This document shows positions 21,701 to 27,045 of a stretch of DNA of 27,800 nt, piece by piece; the first letter of the stretch is position 1, and each line of letters begins with the position of its first letter. The notes under the pieces were generated by a model. That model was not told the origin of the DNA. It saw only the letters and a list, made by a program, of their open reading frames with translations, and did not search any database. Made by a program: the position numbers and the translations under genes. The stretch comes from Ophiothrix spiculata (Eukaryota; Echinodermata; Ophiuroidea; Amphilepidida; Ophiotrichidae). The stretch lies in assembly GCA_000969725.1 (NCBI GenBank), contig JXSR01S048713.1; one strand, written 5' to 3'.

Positions 21701-23676
21701 AAACCCAAAAAAGTACAAAAATTTACACAGAAATGGCTCAAATTGACAGCAAATTGATTTGCAATATATCTATATGTGATGGTGGTGTGACTATCCAGTG
21801 TTTTCTAAATCCTAAATTTATACCTCAGTCTGGATTTACCAGATAAAAGATCAAATGAAGCTCTTGGAGATAAGTTAATACATGTATATCAAAAGAGAAA
21901 CAATATTATCAAAAATAATTTTGTTTACCCATCACAGGATCTTTTTTAAATTTGAAACTAGAAACCCTTTATCAACCATTTTTTGTCGCCGGAGACAAAA
22001 AATACAGTTGGTAAATAATTTCATTTTTCTCTACTGTTACACAAATTCTGTGAAAACTACTGGTAGGATATGTCAGTATAATCATGTACTATCGATACAT
22101 GTGAAAAAAAATATAGTCAGAAAATCAGCGAACAGGATCTAGGCCAGTCCCTTTAATTCTTATAAGGATTTAGGGAGCACTTCCAAAACTCATCCGGCGG
22201 CTGACCGGTTGCTGTTATTCTGAGCAACGACAACCGCCTAAAACCACCATCTAGTTGAGCTGTGATGCAGCCCCTTACTCACCCTTCTTTAACAGCTAAC
22301 AGGTGGTATGTCCCTGGCATCAGAAGCCTCCAGAAATCACCATGGCTGACGCTGGTAACATTATGAGCTATCTCCTGAACTATGATTGTAGCTCCTGGCA
22401 CTGGTTCATTGGTAATGGAGTCATATACAAATCCCTTCACACCTGTGTGTACCTGCAAAAGATGCACATGATACAAGCATTCTATAAAATGCGCATGGTA
22501 CCCCCTTTAATCCGAAATCCCACTGTTATGAAACCCAATCACCAAAAATCAAACTATAACCCTACCTCAGTCTCAGTAAAGGGTTTCAAACTGGGTTGGG
22601 GTGAGGACAGACTCAGGGATGTTGGAAAGGTGAAGAAACTCCTTTACAATTTATTTTTTCCCAAATGATGTTTGCCTGAATGATGAATCAGTCCTTTTTA
22701 AAATAAAAAAGTCTGTGTAAGATAAAGACTAGATTATGTCATCAAATCCATTTTAGAAAAGGCAGCATTCTACTCAGGACTGGTGTGGATCACTCTAAAG
22801 TAAACCTTCAGAAATGGGGATATTGGGATTTGGGCAGAGATGCAACCTGTGATTGTAGGACTGCATAACAGACCATGCAGCATCTCCTCCAGTGTCCCGT
22901 ATTGGAGCAAGTTTGCACAGCTTACGACCTTGCTGTCTACAATGAAAATGCCCCAAAATGTATTAAACATTGGCTGAAGGACATTTGATGTTATATAGAC
23001 ATCCTAAGGAGAAGCAGCATCCTACTTGTTTTACCATCAAGTGGGAGACTGTTTATACTAATATTGTAATTACAGTAGGACAAATAAATCTTTAGTAATC
23101 CCTCATTTGGGTATCTCAACAACTCCATAGGTAAGGAGACAGAAGTGTTTCATGATGATGATTAGGTGGAGAGGGTGCTAACCATTGTTATCCCATTCCA
23201 TGGGGAGGGTGTTACCCATTGGATATCTGCAGCAGGATAACTCTAAGGTAAACTCTGAACTCTCATATTGGTTACTCACCAATTCCATATAAGACAACAG
23301 CGCCTCCTGATTGTTATCCCGTTCCTTGGGAGGGTATTATCCATTGGATATCTACAGCAGGATAACTCTAAGGTAAACTCTGAACTCTCACATTGGTTAC
23401 TCACCAATTCCATATAAGACAACAGAGCCTCCTGATTGTTTTCCCATTCTGTGGGGAGGGTGTTACCCATTGGATATCTGCAGCAGGATAATAACTCTTA
23501 GATGAACTCTGAACTCTCATACTGTTTACTCACCAATTCCATATAAGACAACAGCGCCTCTTTATTGTTATCCCATTCTGTGGGGAGGGTGTTACCCATT
23601 GGATATCTACAGCAGGATAACTCTATAGTAATCTCAAAACAGTTGCTGTGAAGATAGTTGTAATCTTGCATCCCAC
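6538..23676 (-). CDS. CPD: Carboxypeptidase D-like gene, partial, nine exons
   Basis: The nine exons join in frame: 23534-23676, 22283-22452, 15948-16357, 14995-15171, 13495-13686, 12241-12524, 9266-9359, 7965-8107 and 6538-6707 (1783 coding bases). They encode the end of one M14 carboxypeptidase domain, its transthyretin-like domain, a linker of roughly 100 residues, then a complete second carboxypeptidase domain with its transthyretin-like domain. Tandem carboxypeptidase-TTL units are the hallmark of carboxypeptidase D (Drosophila silver), which trims C-terminal Arg/Lys from peptides in the trans-Golgi and secretory pathway. Every junction is AG...GT, and the phases match across all eight introns. 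Upstream exons (signal peptide, rest of domain A) lie beyond the right edge. The downstream end (end of the second TTL, any further domain, membrane anchor and tail) was not found. The family assignment is firm. Whether these are domains I/II or II/III is not decidable here. Confidence 0.92.
6946..7084. mobile_element. Hairpin element, 139 bp
   Basis: GTTGTTGGATTTAATTTGTG is perfectly inverted at the right end (22-bp arms in all). An inner pair GAGCGTACA / TGTACGCTC extends the fold. It lies in the intron between exons 7965-8107 and 6538-6707. Confidence 0.75.
7683..7890 (+). mobile_element. tRNA-derived SINE
   Basis: TGGCCGAGCGG (7692-7702) is a perfect tRNA-type A box. TGTGGATTCGCC (7732-7743) is a degenerate B box at tRNA spacing. 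It is followed by a body with TCCTTGGGCAAGAAACTTTA and ATTGCTCC. The same body motif occurs in the SINE at 15541-15860, so the two share a tail family. It is not a functional tRNA gene because the 3' half does not fold as one. Confidence 0.75.
7965..8107 (-). CDS. CPD: CPD-like exon 8: C-terminal part of carboxypeptidase domain B
   Basis: This 143-bp exon has acceptor CTTGTTTCAG and donor CAGGAG|GTAATT. It encodes GSMADWNYLHSNCFEVSIEL then SCIKYPEEGYLPSYWNDNKH and ALLAFIQE. The equivalents of Tyr248 (DWNY) and Glu270 (ELSC) are present. The usual GGM is GSM. Size and phases match the domain-A exon at 23534-23676, as expected for duplicated domains. An inverted-repeat MITE begins about 36 bp upstream of its acceptor. 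Confidence 0.93.
8143..8385. mobile_element. Inverted-repeat MITE, 243 bp
   Basis: Arms of about 43 bp: AATCGTCATGTGAGTGCAAG... and ...CTTGCATTCACATGACGATT. A second internal pair is CAGTGGTTTTTGAAATGG versus CACCTGAAGAACCATTTC. It lies in the intron just upstream of exon 7965-8107. A diverged copy is at 3637-3838. Confidence 0.85.
9131..9200 (-). pseudogene. Decayed copy of exon 9266-9359
   Basis: The minus strand reads FSGLLYPCREGLAIFSCVYN then RV, parallel to DHYPYREGIANAGFAYNKV of the functional exon. It is displaced 135 bp downstream in the same intron. The donor is lost (GTGTTCAAG instead of GTTGGTAAG) and the start (AHTTMHFGN) is not recognisable. Confidence 0.75.
9266..9359 (-). CDS. 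CPD: CPD-like exon 7: substrate-loop exon of domain B
   Basis: This 94-bp exon has acceptor CATTTCTAG and donor GTTG|GTAAG, entering in phase 0 and leaving in phase 1. It encodes AHTTMHFGNTCPDHYPYREG then IANAGFAYNKV. Family members read AH..M..G..CP......GITNGAxWYxVxGG. Here the usually invariant NGAxWY is NAGFAY, so this loop has diverged. It joins ...LAKAYSL before and GSMADWNY after. A decayed tandem copy lies at 9131-9200. Confidence 0.88.
10361..10630. mobile_element. Palindromic MITE, 270 bp
   Basis: TTACTACACCTC at the left end and GAGGTGTAGTAA at the right are perfectly inverted. Imperfect pairing continues inward (GGCTACTTTCCCG.. with ..CGCGGGCAAAGTAGT). The interior has a CpG-rich core with GCGTTAATACGC and GCGTTTACGC. 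Confidence 0.75.
10743..11340. repeat. ~600-bp dispersed repeat, copy B
   Basis: Second copy of 5796-6413. Its right end runs directly into the assembly gap, so its true terminus is unknown. It is preceded by AAATATTGTACGAGC and AAATATTGCACGAGTCG motifs (10703-10740) that may belong to the same or a nested element. Confidence 0.85.
11341..11390. other. Assembly gap, 50 N
   Basis: Exactly fifty Ns, probably a placeholder of arbitrary length. It falls inside the intron between exons 12241-12524 and 9266-9359, at the end of repeat copy B and before a short-period tandem repeat. Confidence 0.99.
11391..11515. repeat. Degenerate tandem repeat (GAAACTCGAAAATTT-like)
   Basis: Units of about 14-16 bp such as GAAACTCGAAAATT, GAAACTTGAAAATTT and GAAACTCGCATATTT follow one another. 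It begins at the gap edge, so the array may be longer than shown and may have caused the gap. Confidence 0.8.
11535..11650. repeat. Two tandem hairpins with AATATT cores
   Basis: GGATGTGTACAATATT-TTTAG-AATATTGTATGCATCC (11535-11592 with GAAAGTACC flanks) and a second version at 11601-11650 share CCCGGATGTGTACAATATT. Each is self-complementary. Together they form a direct repeat of inverted repeats with a step of about 65 bp. Confidence 0.8.
11707..11797. repeat. Hairpin, 91 bp
   Basis: GCAAAATATTGTC.. / ..GACGGTATTTTGC and GTTGGATGATGGAGGC / GATCATCCAATACC pair as inverted arms. Together with 11535-11650 it may be one decayed foldback element. Confidence 0.65.
11870..12218. mobile_element. 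piggyBac-like MITE, copy 1 (349 bp)
   Basis: The inverted ends AGCAATACTATAA and TTATATTATTGCT are flanked by TTAA on both sides (11866-11869 and 12219-12222), the target signature of piggyBac. The sequence aligns throughout with 19686-20034, which has the same length. It begins 19 bases into the intron after exon 12241-12524. The internal open frames are not transposase. Confidence 0.85.
12241..12524 (-). CDS. CPD: CPD-like exon 6: central exon of domain B, Arg145 replaced by His
   Basis: This 284-bp exon has acceptor TACATGCAG and donor TTG|GTAAGC, entering in phase 1 and leaving in phase 0. It encodes GDDTGHVGRYNAKGIDLNHD then FPDQFWPDQ, where the family has DLNRNFPDQF. Asn144 is kept, but Arg145, which grips the substrate C-terminal carboxylate, is His (codon CAT). 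Downstream, SAGFHEGNLIAVYPFDD holds the third zinc ligand His. Eleven residues later comes the Asp that sets basic-residue specificity in CPD (Asp192 of duck CPD-II), although the usual SANLHGG is changed to SAGFHEG. A piggyBac-like MITE sits 19 bases beyond the donor. Confidence 0.93.
12798..12885 (-). pseudogene. Decayed copy P2 of exon 13495-13686
   Basis: The minus strand reads CEYYGHFYEIIILVDSTR, recognisably the parent's CENYGYSDDITHLVDSTR. The marker TCACATA falls at 13596 (exon), 13449 (P1) and 12870 (P2). Removing the intervening 431-bp insertion gives steps of 147 and 148 bp, so these are three units of a tandem array. No HGNE motif, acceptor or clear donor remains. Confidence 0.8.
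12921..13351. mobile_element. MITE inserted in exon copy P1
   Basis: The inverted ends are TGGGCTGCTCTGGCAAAATG(AGAGGAAAGTC) and (GACTTTCCTCT)CATTTTGCCAGAGCACCCC. AAATG flanks both sides (12916-12920, 13352-13356), possibly part of an 8-bp duplication with two mismatches. Deleting it restores the alignment of the decayed exon copy to its parent. Confidence 0.85.
13352..13475 (-). pseudogene. Decayed copy P1 of exon 13495-13686
   Basis: The minus strand reads LCENYEHSDDIVHLVNSTR, followed by a degraded LHLLP..MNPDG stretch. This mirrors LCENYGYSDDITHLVDSTR of the functional exon immediately upstream. The copy lacks the HGNE zinc motif and an acceptor. Its donor-side end is interrupted at 12921-13351 by a transposon. 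Beyond that, CCATAACGAAACCTTTAAATG continues the alignment to the parent's donor region. Confidence 0.85.
13495..13686 (-). CDS. CPD: CPD-like exon 5: zinc-site exon of domain B
   Basis: This 192-bp exon has acceptor TTTTGTGACAG and donor TTTACAG|GTAAAG, phase 1 at both ends. It encodes [20 protein letters not shown] with the HxxE zinc ligands (His69, Glu72 in carboxypeptidase A numbering). It continues through LCENYGYSDDITHLVDSTRL with the substrate-binding Arg127 and the invariant MNPDGY. The frame stays open past the donor into the intron only because a decayed copy of this exon begins there (13352-13475). Confidence 0.95.
14535..14558. repeat. (AT)n microsatellite
   Basis: An uninterrupted AT dinucleotide run of about 24 bases in the intron between exons 14995-15171 and 13495-13686. 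Confidence 0.85.
14838..14932. repeat. G/T-rich, TTAGGG-like degenerate repeat
   Basis: Irregular units such as TTTAGGGTTACGG, GAGTTAGGGCCGGG and TTGTTAGGGTCATG. It resembles telomere-type repeats but is too degenerate to be one. Similar GGGTTAGGGTTAAG occurs at 5776-5789. Confidence 0.5.
14995..15171 (-). CDS. CPD: CPD-like exon 4: N-terminus of carboxypeptidase domain B
   Basis: This 177-bp exon has acceptor TATCTTTCAG and donor CCAG|GTAGGG, phase 1 at both ends. It encodes FQHHNNEEVKEFLDDIANRY, then PDITRLYSIGKSVEGVDLWV and LEISDLPGIHEPG. This is the canonical opening of an N/E carboxypeptidase domain: HHNN/Y motif, YPDITRLYSIGKSVEG, and the LWVLEISDxPGxHEPGEPE segment completed by the next exon. 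The match to the family is strong and there are no breaks. Confidence 0.94.
15362..15533 (-). mobile_element. tRNA-derived SINE, reverse orientation
   Basis: On the minus strand, TTAGCTTAGTGGGTACGAATTC is an A-box-like head. It is followed by GTGTCCTTGTTTGAGCAAGA and CACCCAGGTGTCAAATGGGT. The layout parallels the neighbouring SINE: tRNA head, then a TCCTTG..GCAAGA body. Confidence 0.55.
15541..15860 (+). mobile_element. tRNA-derived SINE with (ATT)n tail and target duplication
   Basis: A box TGGTCTAGTGG (15555-15565) and B box GAGTTCGAGCC (15597-15607) are intact. The body has TCCTTGGGCAAGACATTTAA and ATTGCTCC. The tail is an ATT repeat (about 15839-15860). ATGCCTG flanks both sides (15534-15540 and 15861-15867), which fits a 7-bp target-site duplication. 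It inserted directly beside the reverse-oriented SINE. Confidence 0.88.
15948..16357 (-). CDS. CPD: CPD-like exon 3: end of TTL domain A plus Ser/Thr-rich linker
   Basis: This 410-bp exon starts in phase 2 after ...GAACTATAG (a weak polypyrimidine tract) and ends in phase 1 at ACAG|GTGAGTA. The first ~23 residues, YEASLVQSITVTDGAAASHE and IYL, complete the TTL domain: LLAVKEG joins YEASLVQ. The remaining ~110 residues are rich in Thr, Ser, Pro, Glu and Val without cysteine. They contain an imperfect repeat of about 21 residues (TKETRTIENHA... then TKETRTVEVHA...). I infer a flexible, probably O-glycosylated spacer between the two enzyme units. The opposite-strand frame at 15962-16294 is a shadow. 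Confidence 0.85.
16786..17102 (+). other. GC-richer open island, unrecognised
   Basis: An open frame of 73 codons begins MYVSAGSQALWYPCTYSELR and contains LKADKFPANIHFKNRVTKSQ. After a stop at about 17005 a related VYMSAGTSALHKS stretch follows. It is visibly richer in C and G than the surrounding intron. The minus strand is also largely open. I recognise no domain. A decayed retrotransposon coding fragment is the likeliest explanation; a nested host exon cannot be excluded. Confidence 0.3.
17399..17916. mobile_element. Tc1/mariner-like MITE, 518 bp
   Basis: The termini CACTCCCGCTCTAAAG... and ...CTTTAGAGCGGCAGTG are inverted over about 32 bp (to TTCCGCACAA / TTGTGCAGAA). TA flanks each end (17397-17398, 17917-17918). 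No transposase is visible. Confidence 0.85.
18067..18293. mobile_element. PIF/Harbinger-like MITE, 227 bp
   Basis: The ends GGCTGCGATCGCATAGAACT and AGTTCTATATGATTGCAGCC are inverted over about 25 bp. TTA flanks both sides (18064-18066, 18294-18296), the three-base target duplication typical of PIF/Harbinger. The interior has several CGTATAG/CTATACG motifs. Confidence 0.85.
19058..19489. mobile_element. Long-TIR MITE, 432 bp
   Basis: Arms of about 110 bp run AAGTGGTAGATATACTTCGT... and ...ACGAAATATATCTACCACTT. They include TTCATTCAGAATTTT and CATGGTGATTG blocks in inverted order. The target duplication is not clear. Confidence 0.85.
19686..20034. mobile_element. piggyBac-like MITE, copy 2 (349 bp)
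   Basis: Same family and orientation as 11870-12218, flanked by TTAA at 19682-19685 and 20035-20038. Ends AGCAATACTA and TATAGTATTGCT. It includes the shared blocks GGGATCC, ATGGCCATAACAGAAAA and CCAAATCGTTTGGAGGGTAT. Confidence 0.87.
20039..21624. other. Intron interior without recognised features
   Basis: AT-rich sequence in the large intron between exons 22283-22452 and 15948-16357. I found no exon, no inverted repeat with clear ends and no coding similarity here. Short plus-strand open frames (for example 21360-21569) lack codon or domain signals. Confidence 0.5.
21627..22153. mobile_element. TA-flanked inverted-repeat element, 527 bp
   Basis: AAGGGACTAGCCTAGATTCC at the left and GATCTAGGCCAGTCCCTT at the right are inverted, with TA on both sides (21625-21626, 22154-22155). 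The short TIR and TA target fit a Tc1/mariner-type non-autonomous element. Inside is a perfect 10-bp hairpin ATTTTTTGTC / GACAAAAAAT at 21978-22003. Confidence 0.7.
22283..22452 (-). CDS. CPD: CPD-like exon 2: transthyretin-like domain of A
   Basis: This 170-bp exon has acceptor TTTTGCAG and donor GTGAGTAAG, entering in phase 0 and leaving in phase 2. It encodes VHTGVKGFVYDSITNEPVPG, then a HNVTS potential N-glycosylation site and GDFWRLLMPGTYHLLAVKEG. This is the typical start of the beta-sandwich TTL domain that follows every N/E-type carboxypeptidase domain. The previous exon's ...YMEL joins to VHTGVKG just as in family members (…LEQVHRGVKG). Length and phases are identical to exon 6538-6707. 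The plus-strand reading frame across this exon is a shadow. Confidence 0.93.
22773..23090 (+). mobile_element. LINE 3' end (ORF2 tail plus 3' UTR), truncated
   Basis: Frame +: RTGVDHSKVNLQKWGYWDLG, then CDCRTA, a stop, QTMQHLLQCP and later CIKHWLKDI-stop. The CxC...QTMxHLLxCP pattern is the cysteine/histidine motif at the end of ORF2 in several non-LTR retrotransposons. One internal stop shows it is dead. The 5' part is missing, as usual for truncated LINE insertions. It lies antisense to the CPD-like gene, in the intron between exons 23534-23676 and 22283-22452. Confidence 0.8.
23175..23520 (-). pseudogene. Three decayed tandem copies of the 3' part of exon 23534-23676
   Basis: The copies are at about 23405-23520, 23280-23390 and 23175-23265. 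They repeat the exon from around the NCFEITIELSC codons through to the donor. The donor sequence (ACTCACC on the plus strand) recurs at 23273, 23398 and 23527, i.e. spacings of 125 and 129 bp. The first copy has a TAA stop and a 3-base insertion before LSCCRYP. The second has a one-base deletion (LPTEW becomes LPRNG) that shifts the frame. The third lacks the donor end. All lack the exon's acceptor and GGMQDYNYL start. The copies resemble one another more than the parent (shared ESSEFTLELSC), which suggests amplification after one initial partial duplication. Confidence 0.85.
23534..23676 (-). CDS. CPD: CPD-like exon 1 of window: C-terminal part of carboxypeptidase domain A
   Basis: This 143-bp exon begins in phase 1 after the acceptor ...GATATAG and ends in phase 0 before GTGAGT. 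It encodes GGMQDYNYLHSNCFEITIEL followed by SCCRYP and ends ...ALLSYMEL. The Tyr of DYNY corresponds to the substrate-capping Tyr248 and the Glu of ELSC to the catalytic Glu270 (carboxypeptidase A numbering), so this end of domain A looks catalytically normal. Its length equals that of the equivalent domain-B exon at 7965-8107. Three decayed partial copies follow it within the intron (23175-23520). Confidence 0.93.
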
Positions 23677-23734
23677 CTATATCGCAACAAAAATAAAACA
23701 ATACTATACTTTGTTGAAACCAATATATTAATTA

Positions 23735-24080
23735 GGCCAAAAAAAAAGAACTCTTTCTCAGCTTACTTAAGGTAAAAACCCTATTAAAGCACTATGCATT
23801 TTTTTTGTGTGTGTTTTGGTTTTTTTAAGTAAGAAAGGGCTACGCGGATGCGGAAATACCCCCCAAAAAAATATTTATTGCATTTTTCGGCCATTATTTT
23901 TTTTTTCGCAGCCGCTTCGCGGTCGTTTATATAACTTTTTTTTCCAGTGGTAGGAAAAAAAGATGAAAAAAAAATGAAAATCTCTCAAAAACCTTAAAAA
24001 AAAAAAAAACATGCGCTAAATTTGGATTTTTAAAAGCTATGCGCGCGGGAAGCTGAGACAGACTATTTTTTTCTTTGGCC
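23735..24080. mobile_element. PIF/Harbinger-like MITE, 346 bp
   Basis: The ends GGCCAAAAAAAAAGAA...CTCAGCTTA and ..AAGCTGAGACAGACTA...TTCTTTGGCC are inverted and flanked by TTA (23732-23734, 24081-24083). The terminal block resembles 1918-2331. The interior includes TTCGCAGCCGCTTCGCGGTC and runs of A and T. Confidence 0.75.
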
Positions 24081-24676
24081 TTATGGTACTATACTAAGAC
24101 AAATTTGAACTCATATCTCCAAAACAAAACAAGTTTCATGAGGGATATAAAAAATATGAGTAATATTTGGGAACCAAAACCAGAAAAAGTTTCAAAAAAA
24201 TGTTGACACAATCGGTCGGACCATGCTGATGAAGATAATATAGCCACATCTGAAAAAAGATTGACAACTTTTGTACCTCAGTGTATTCATTGAAACTTAA
24301 AAGATTTCTCATTTAAGGTAGCTTTAACGGCTATGGTGTCCTGAATAGAGTTTGTTCAAAATTTCACAGATTGTGCAGAATGATGAATTCAAAAACTCTT
24401 TTATTTTTTAGGCAATTTAAAAAAAATACAGAAAAACATAAGAAACTAGCAGAATATTAAAATGCTACCATTTAGGAGGTTTCTTTGAATGAAAATAGAT
24501 TTTGGACCCCATTCAAAAAAACTATTCACTTTATAGCTAATTTCATGACATGAGTAATCAGTCATTAGCTATTTGAATGAAGGACGACTATATGAAGTTT
24601 GATATGCTTTAAACTTGAACCAATTTGCTTAAAAAATGTGTCTGTGAGATACAGAAATGTACATACAAGGGTAAGG

Positions 24677-24903
24677 CATACCCTATAATCTTGATCATAA
24701 GAACCCCCTCAGCTCCACTTCAAATCTTGATGTGGTGAAAAATTAAAAAGGTTCTCCTGTTACTTTGTCATATTTTATTCACCTGATCAGCAAGTACTTT
24801 CATATTTTGTGTTTCCAAAACAGTTACTATTTGCCATGTCTGGATTTGAATAGGTTCTTATGATCAAGGTAACATGTTCTTATGATCGAGGTAACAGGGT
24901 ATT
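24677..24903. mobile_element. Inverted-repeat MITE, ~227 bp
   Basis: TACCCTATAATCTTGATCAT(AAGAAC) at the left is inverted at the right as (GTTCTTATGATC)GAGGTAACAGGGTA. The right end also carries a second, tandem GGTTCTTATGATCAAGGTAAC, so the terminal motif is duplicated there. Confidence 0.75.
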
Positions 24904-25129
24904 ACATTTATGTGAAACTGAACTTTAAAAGTAAATCTACACTATTTTGGTCACATACGTCTTTATTAAAATCAAGTGTATCATTTTGCTGGGACACACA
25001 AGGTCTTATATAGTATCAAAATCCCCAATTTGATTTAGGAAAGTTGGGGTCGAATAAAAAATCGGAACACACTGTGAAATCTTAGTTCGACTACCAGGAT
25101 ATCATATTATTTTGAATAGCCACTATGTA

Positions 25130-25330
25130 GTAAGCATAACCAAGTATAACCTTGCTTTTTCATCTGGGGGGTACTCAAATTTGGTTTGGATAGGTACATG
25201 CCTTTGGGAAAATTGAAAAGCCACCCATCAGAATCGGGATCCGAACACCAAATTTCAAAAAAAGGGACCCATCCATATACCAAATTGCCAAAATTTTGAG
25301 TCAAATTTAATCAAAAACCACAGTTTTTCT
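25130..25330. repeat. Dispersed repeat, GGGTACTCAAATTTGG type
   Basis: GGGGGTACTCAAATTTGG..GGATAGGTACATGCC and GGGACCCATCCATATACC have the look of a decayed dispersed repeat with alternating CCCATCC/GGATAGG motifs. No termini can be set, and I rate this low. Confidence 0.35.
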
Positions 25331-25348
25331 GCCCAAATTTGCACTATA

Positions 25349-26355
25349 CAGGGTGTCCTAGAAAAAAGGAAACCGAGATTTGCGCCCTCTGTGCTTTGAC
25401 ACGGTCGACTGATTTGGAAAACTGTTTGACTAGATTAATGCACCAGAAAGTCTTCTTTCCAGCAATACCAAATATTCCTACGCTGCTAACCTTGTTGAGT
25501 AATTACGACCAATTTAATGAATTGTGCATTTTATGCCTTTGTACCACTTTTTGGTAGCATTAACTTCTTACTAATGATGTGCTTGAGTTTAAGCTGTGTT
25601 GAAAGAAGGACTCCTTTAAGACTCTTTTTTGGATGACTGAATATCGGATTGTTCCTAGATTTAGAATATTAAACTCGGAGAGTGCAACTGAACACAGGAA
25701 CGTTTTTTAAAGGATATTTCATAATTAATTAGCTTCCTATTTGAGCTATGGAAAATCCAATCCCAAAATTGCATTTCAAACCATTCATCAGCTTGATATC
25801 GTATTTTTGTTAGTGCATGCTTTATTTAAACCAGCTAATAGCATTGAAAGATGCAGTTCATCTGTTAAATGTTTTCTTTGTTACTTGTTGAATGAGAACA
25901 GATACGTAGCCTTCACGAATTGCCGTTTGTTATCGAAGAGAGATTTCCTGTTGGGCTACCTTAACACATGGATGTACGAATTCAGGCCCTTCAAAATTTA
26001 CGATGTTTTATTTATTCTCAGCCTAGTTTTGGACGATTTTACTCCATTTTCAGGCCTTTCTGTCACTTCTTCAGGTCGTTAAACGTTGTGTCACCTACAT
26101 CCCTGCTTAACAGCAAAGTCTTTAAATTTCCACCAAATGGCACCAACCAAAAGTGGTACAAAGGCATAAAATGCACAATTCATAAAATTGGTCGTAATTA
26201 CTCAACCAGGATAACAACGTAGAAATAATTGGTATTGTTGTAAAGAGGACTTTCTGGTGCATTAATTAATCTAGCAAAACAGTACTCCAAATCTTTCAAC
26301 CATTTCCAAGAACAGAGGGCGCAAATCTCGGTTTCCTTTTTTCTAGGACACTCTG
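25349..26355. mobile_element. Mariner-like foldback element, 1007 bp with ~210-bp arms
   Basis: The ends CAGGGTGTCCTAGAAAAAAG... and ...CTTTTTTCTAGGACACTCTG are flanked by TA (25347-25348, 26356-26357). Pairing continues inward for about 210 bp through GATTTGCGCCCTCTG, AATGCACCAGAAAGTC, GAGTAATTACGACCAATTT and GCATTTTATGCCTTTGTACC. The CAGGGTGTCC terminus and TA target fit the Tc1/mariner superfamily. The ~550-bp core encodes no recognisable transposase. Confidence 0.88.
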
Positions 26356-26479
26356 TATTTTGCTATTTAGCTCAAATGTTAAAATTTTTTGAAAAATGAA
26401 CCCATCAAAATACCATATTTTGCGAAGAAAGAGGACCGGTGAAATACAAAGGAGCCTGATTTTGCTACCTGAAATTTGT

Positions 26480-26632
26480 CATCCGCGGATCCAGAGGGTG
26501 GCCGTAAGGGGCGGGCGCCCCCCGTAAAATTGGCAAAATCCTGCAAAATCAGCCTAATTTGGGTCAATTTTTTGTTTATAAAAATTGAAAAACACACTCT
26601 CCGCCCCCGTAAAATTCAGATCCTAGATCCGC
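26480..26632. repeat. Dispersed repeat with GGATCCGCGGAT-type ends
   Basis: CATCCGCGGATCCAG at the left and GATCCTAGATCCGCGAC at the right are loosely inverted around a CCCCCGTAAAATT-containing core that appears twice. It is probably a decayed DNA-transposon relic. The open frames across it are shadows. Confidence 0.5.
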
Positions 26633-26675
26633 GACTGTTTGTGGTACATCCCCTTAACCCCTTTTGTACTAAGTA

Positions 26676-26688
26676 CCCCCCCCCCCCG
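26676..26688. repeat. Poly-C tract
   Basis: A homopolymer of about 11-13 C, prone to sequencing length error. Confidence 0.8.
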
Positions 26689-27015
26689 GATTTCATCTAA
26701 TCACATTATCTGCCAAGCTACCATCTGCAAAAACAGTTGCCATGCAGATTGCACATAAGGTATCCTTTTCCTAGATTAGGAGCATGGATCATGTTGCTGC
26801 TCAATAACTGATGAATTGTCAGTTGGTTAGATGAAATGAAAACAACAGCATTGCAGCACATCAATTGTATTCTTTCCATTTAGCACCCCACACGTGTTCA
26901 GTATTTTAGTGTTGAGACAAATGTTTGACGCCCTAAAATCAATAACTTGTGATCACCAATCACTGATAGACAACCTGAAATATGAGCCAAGAATTTTGAA
27001 GAAAAACTTATTAAC

Positions 27016-27045
27016 ACCCCCCCCCCCCACACACACACACACCCC
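27016..27045. repeat. Poly-C followed by (CA)n
   Basis: About a dozen C followed by about eight CA units. A compound microsatellite. Confidence 0.85.

Noticed and set aside
22303..22668. 121-codon plus-strand open frame
   Set aside because: It overlaps the TTL exon on the opposite strand and continues into intron. It has no coding resemblance of its own.
25741..26222. Two plus-strand open frames (113 and 84 codons) inside the foldback element
   Set aside because: They resemble no transposase (no DD[E/D] context seen) and partly read through the inverted arm.
26476..26700. Overlapping open frames on both strands near 26.4-26.7 kb
   Set aside because: They run through a dispersed repeat and a poly-C tract and have no domain.
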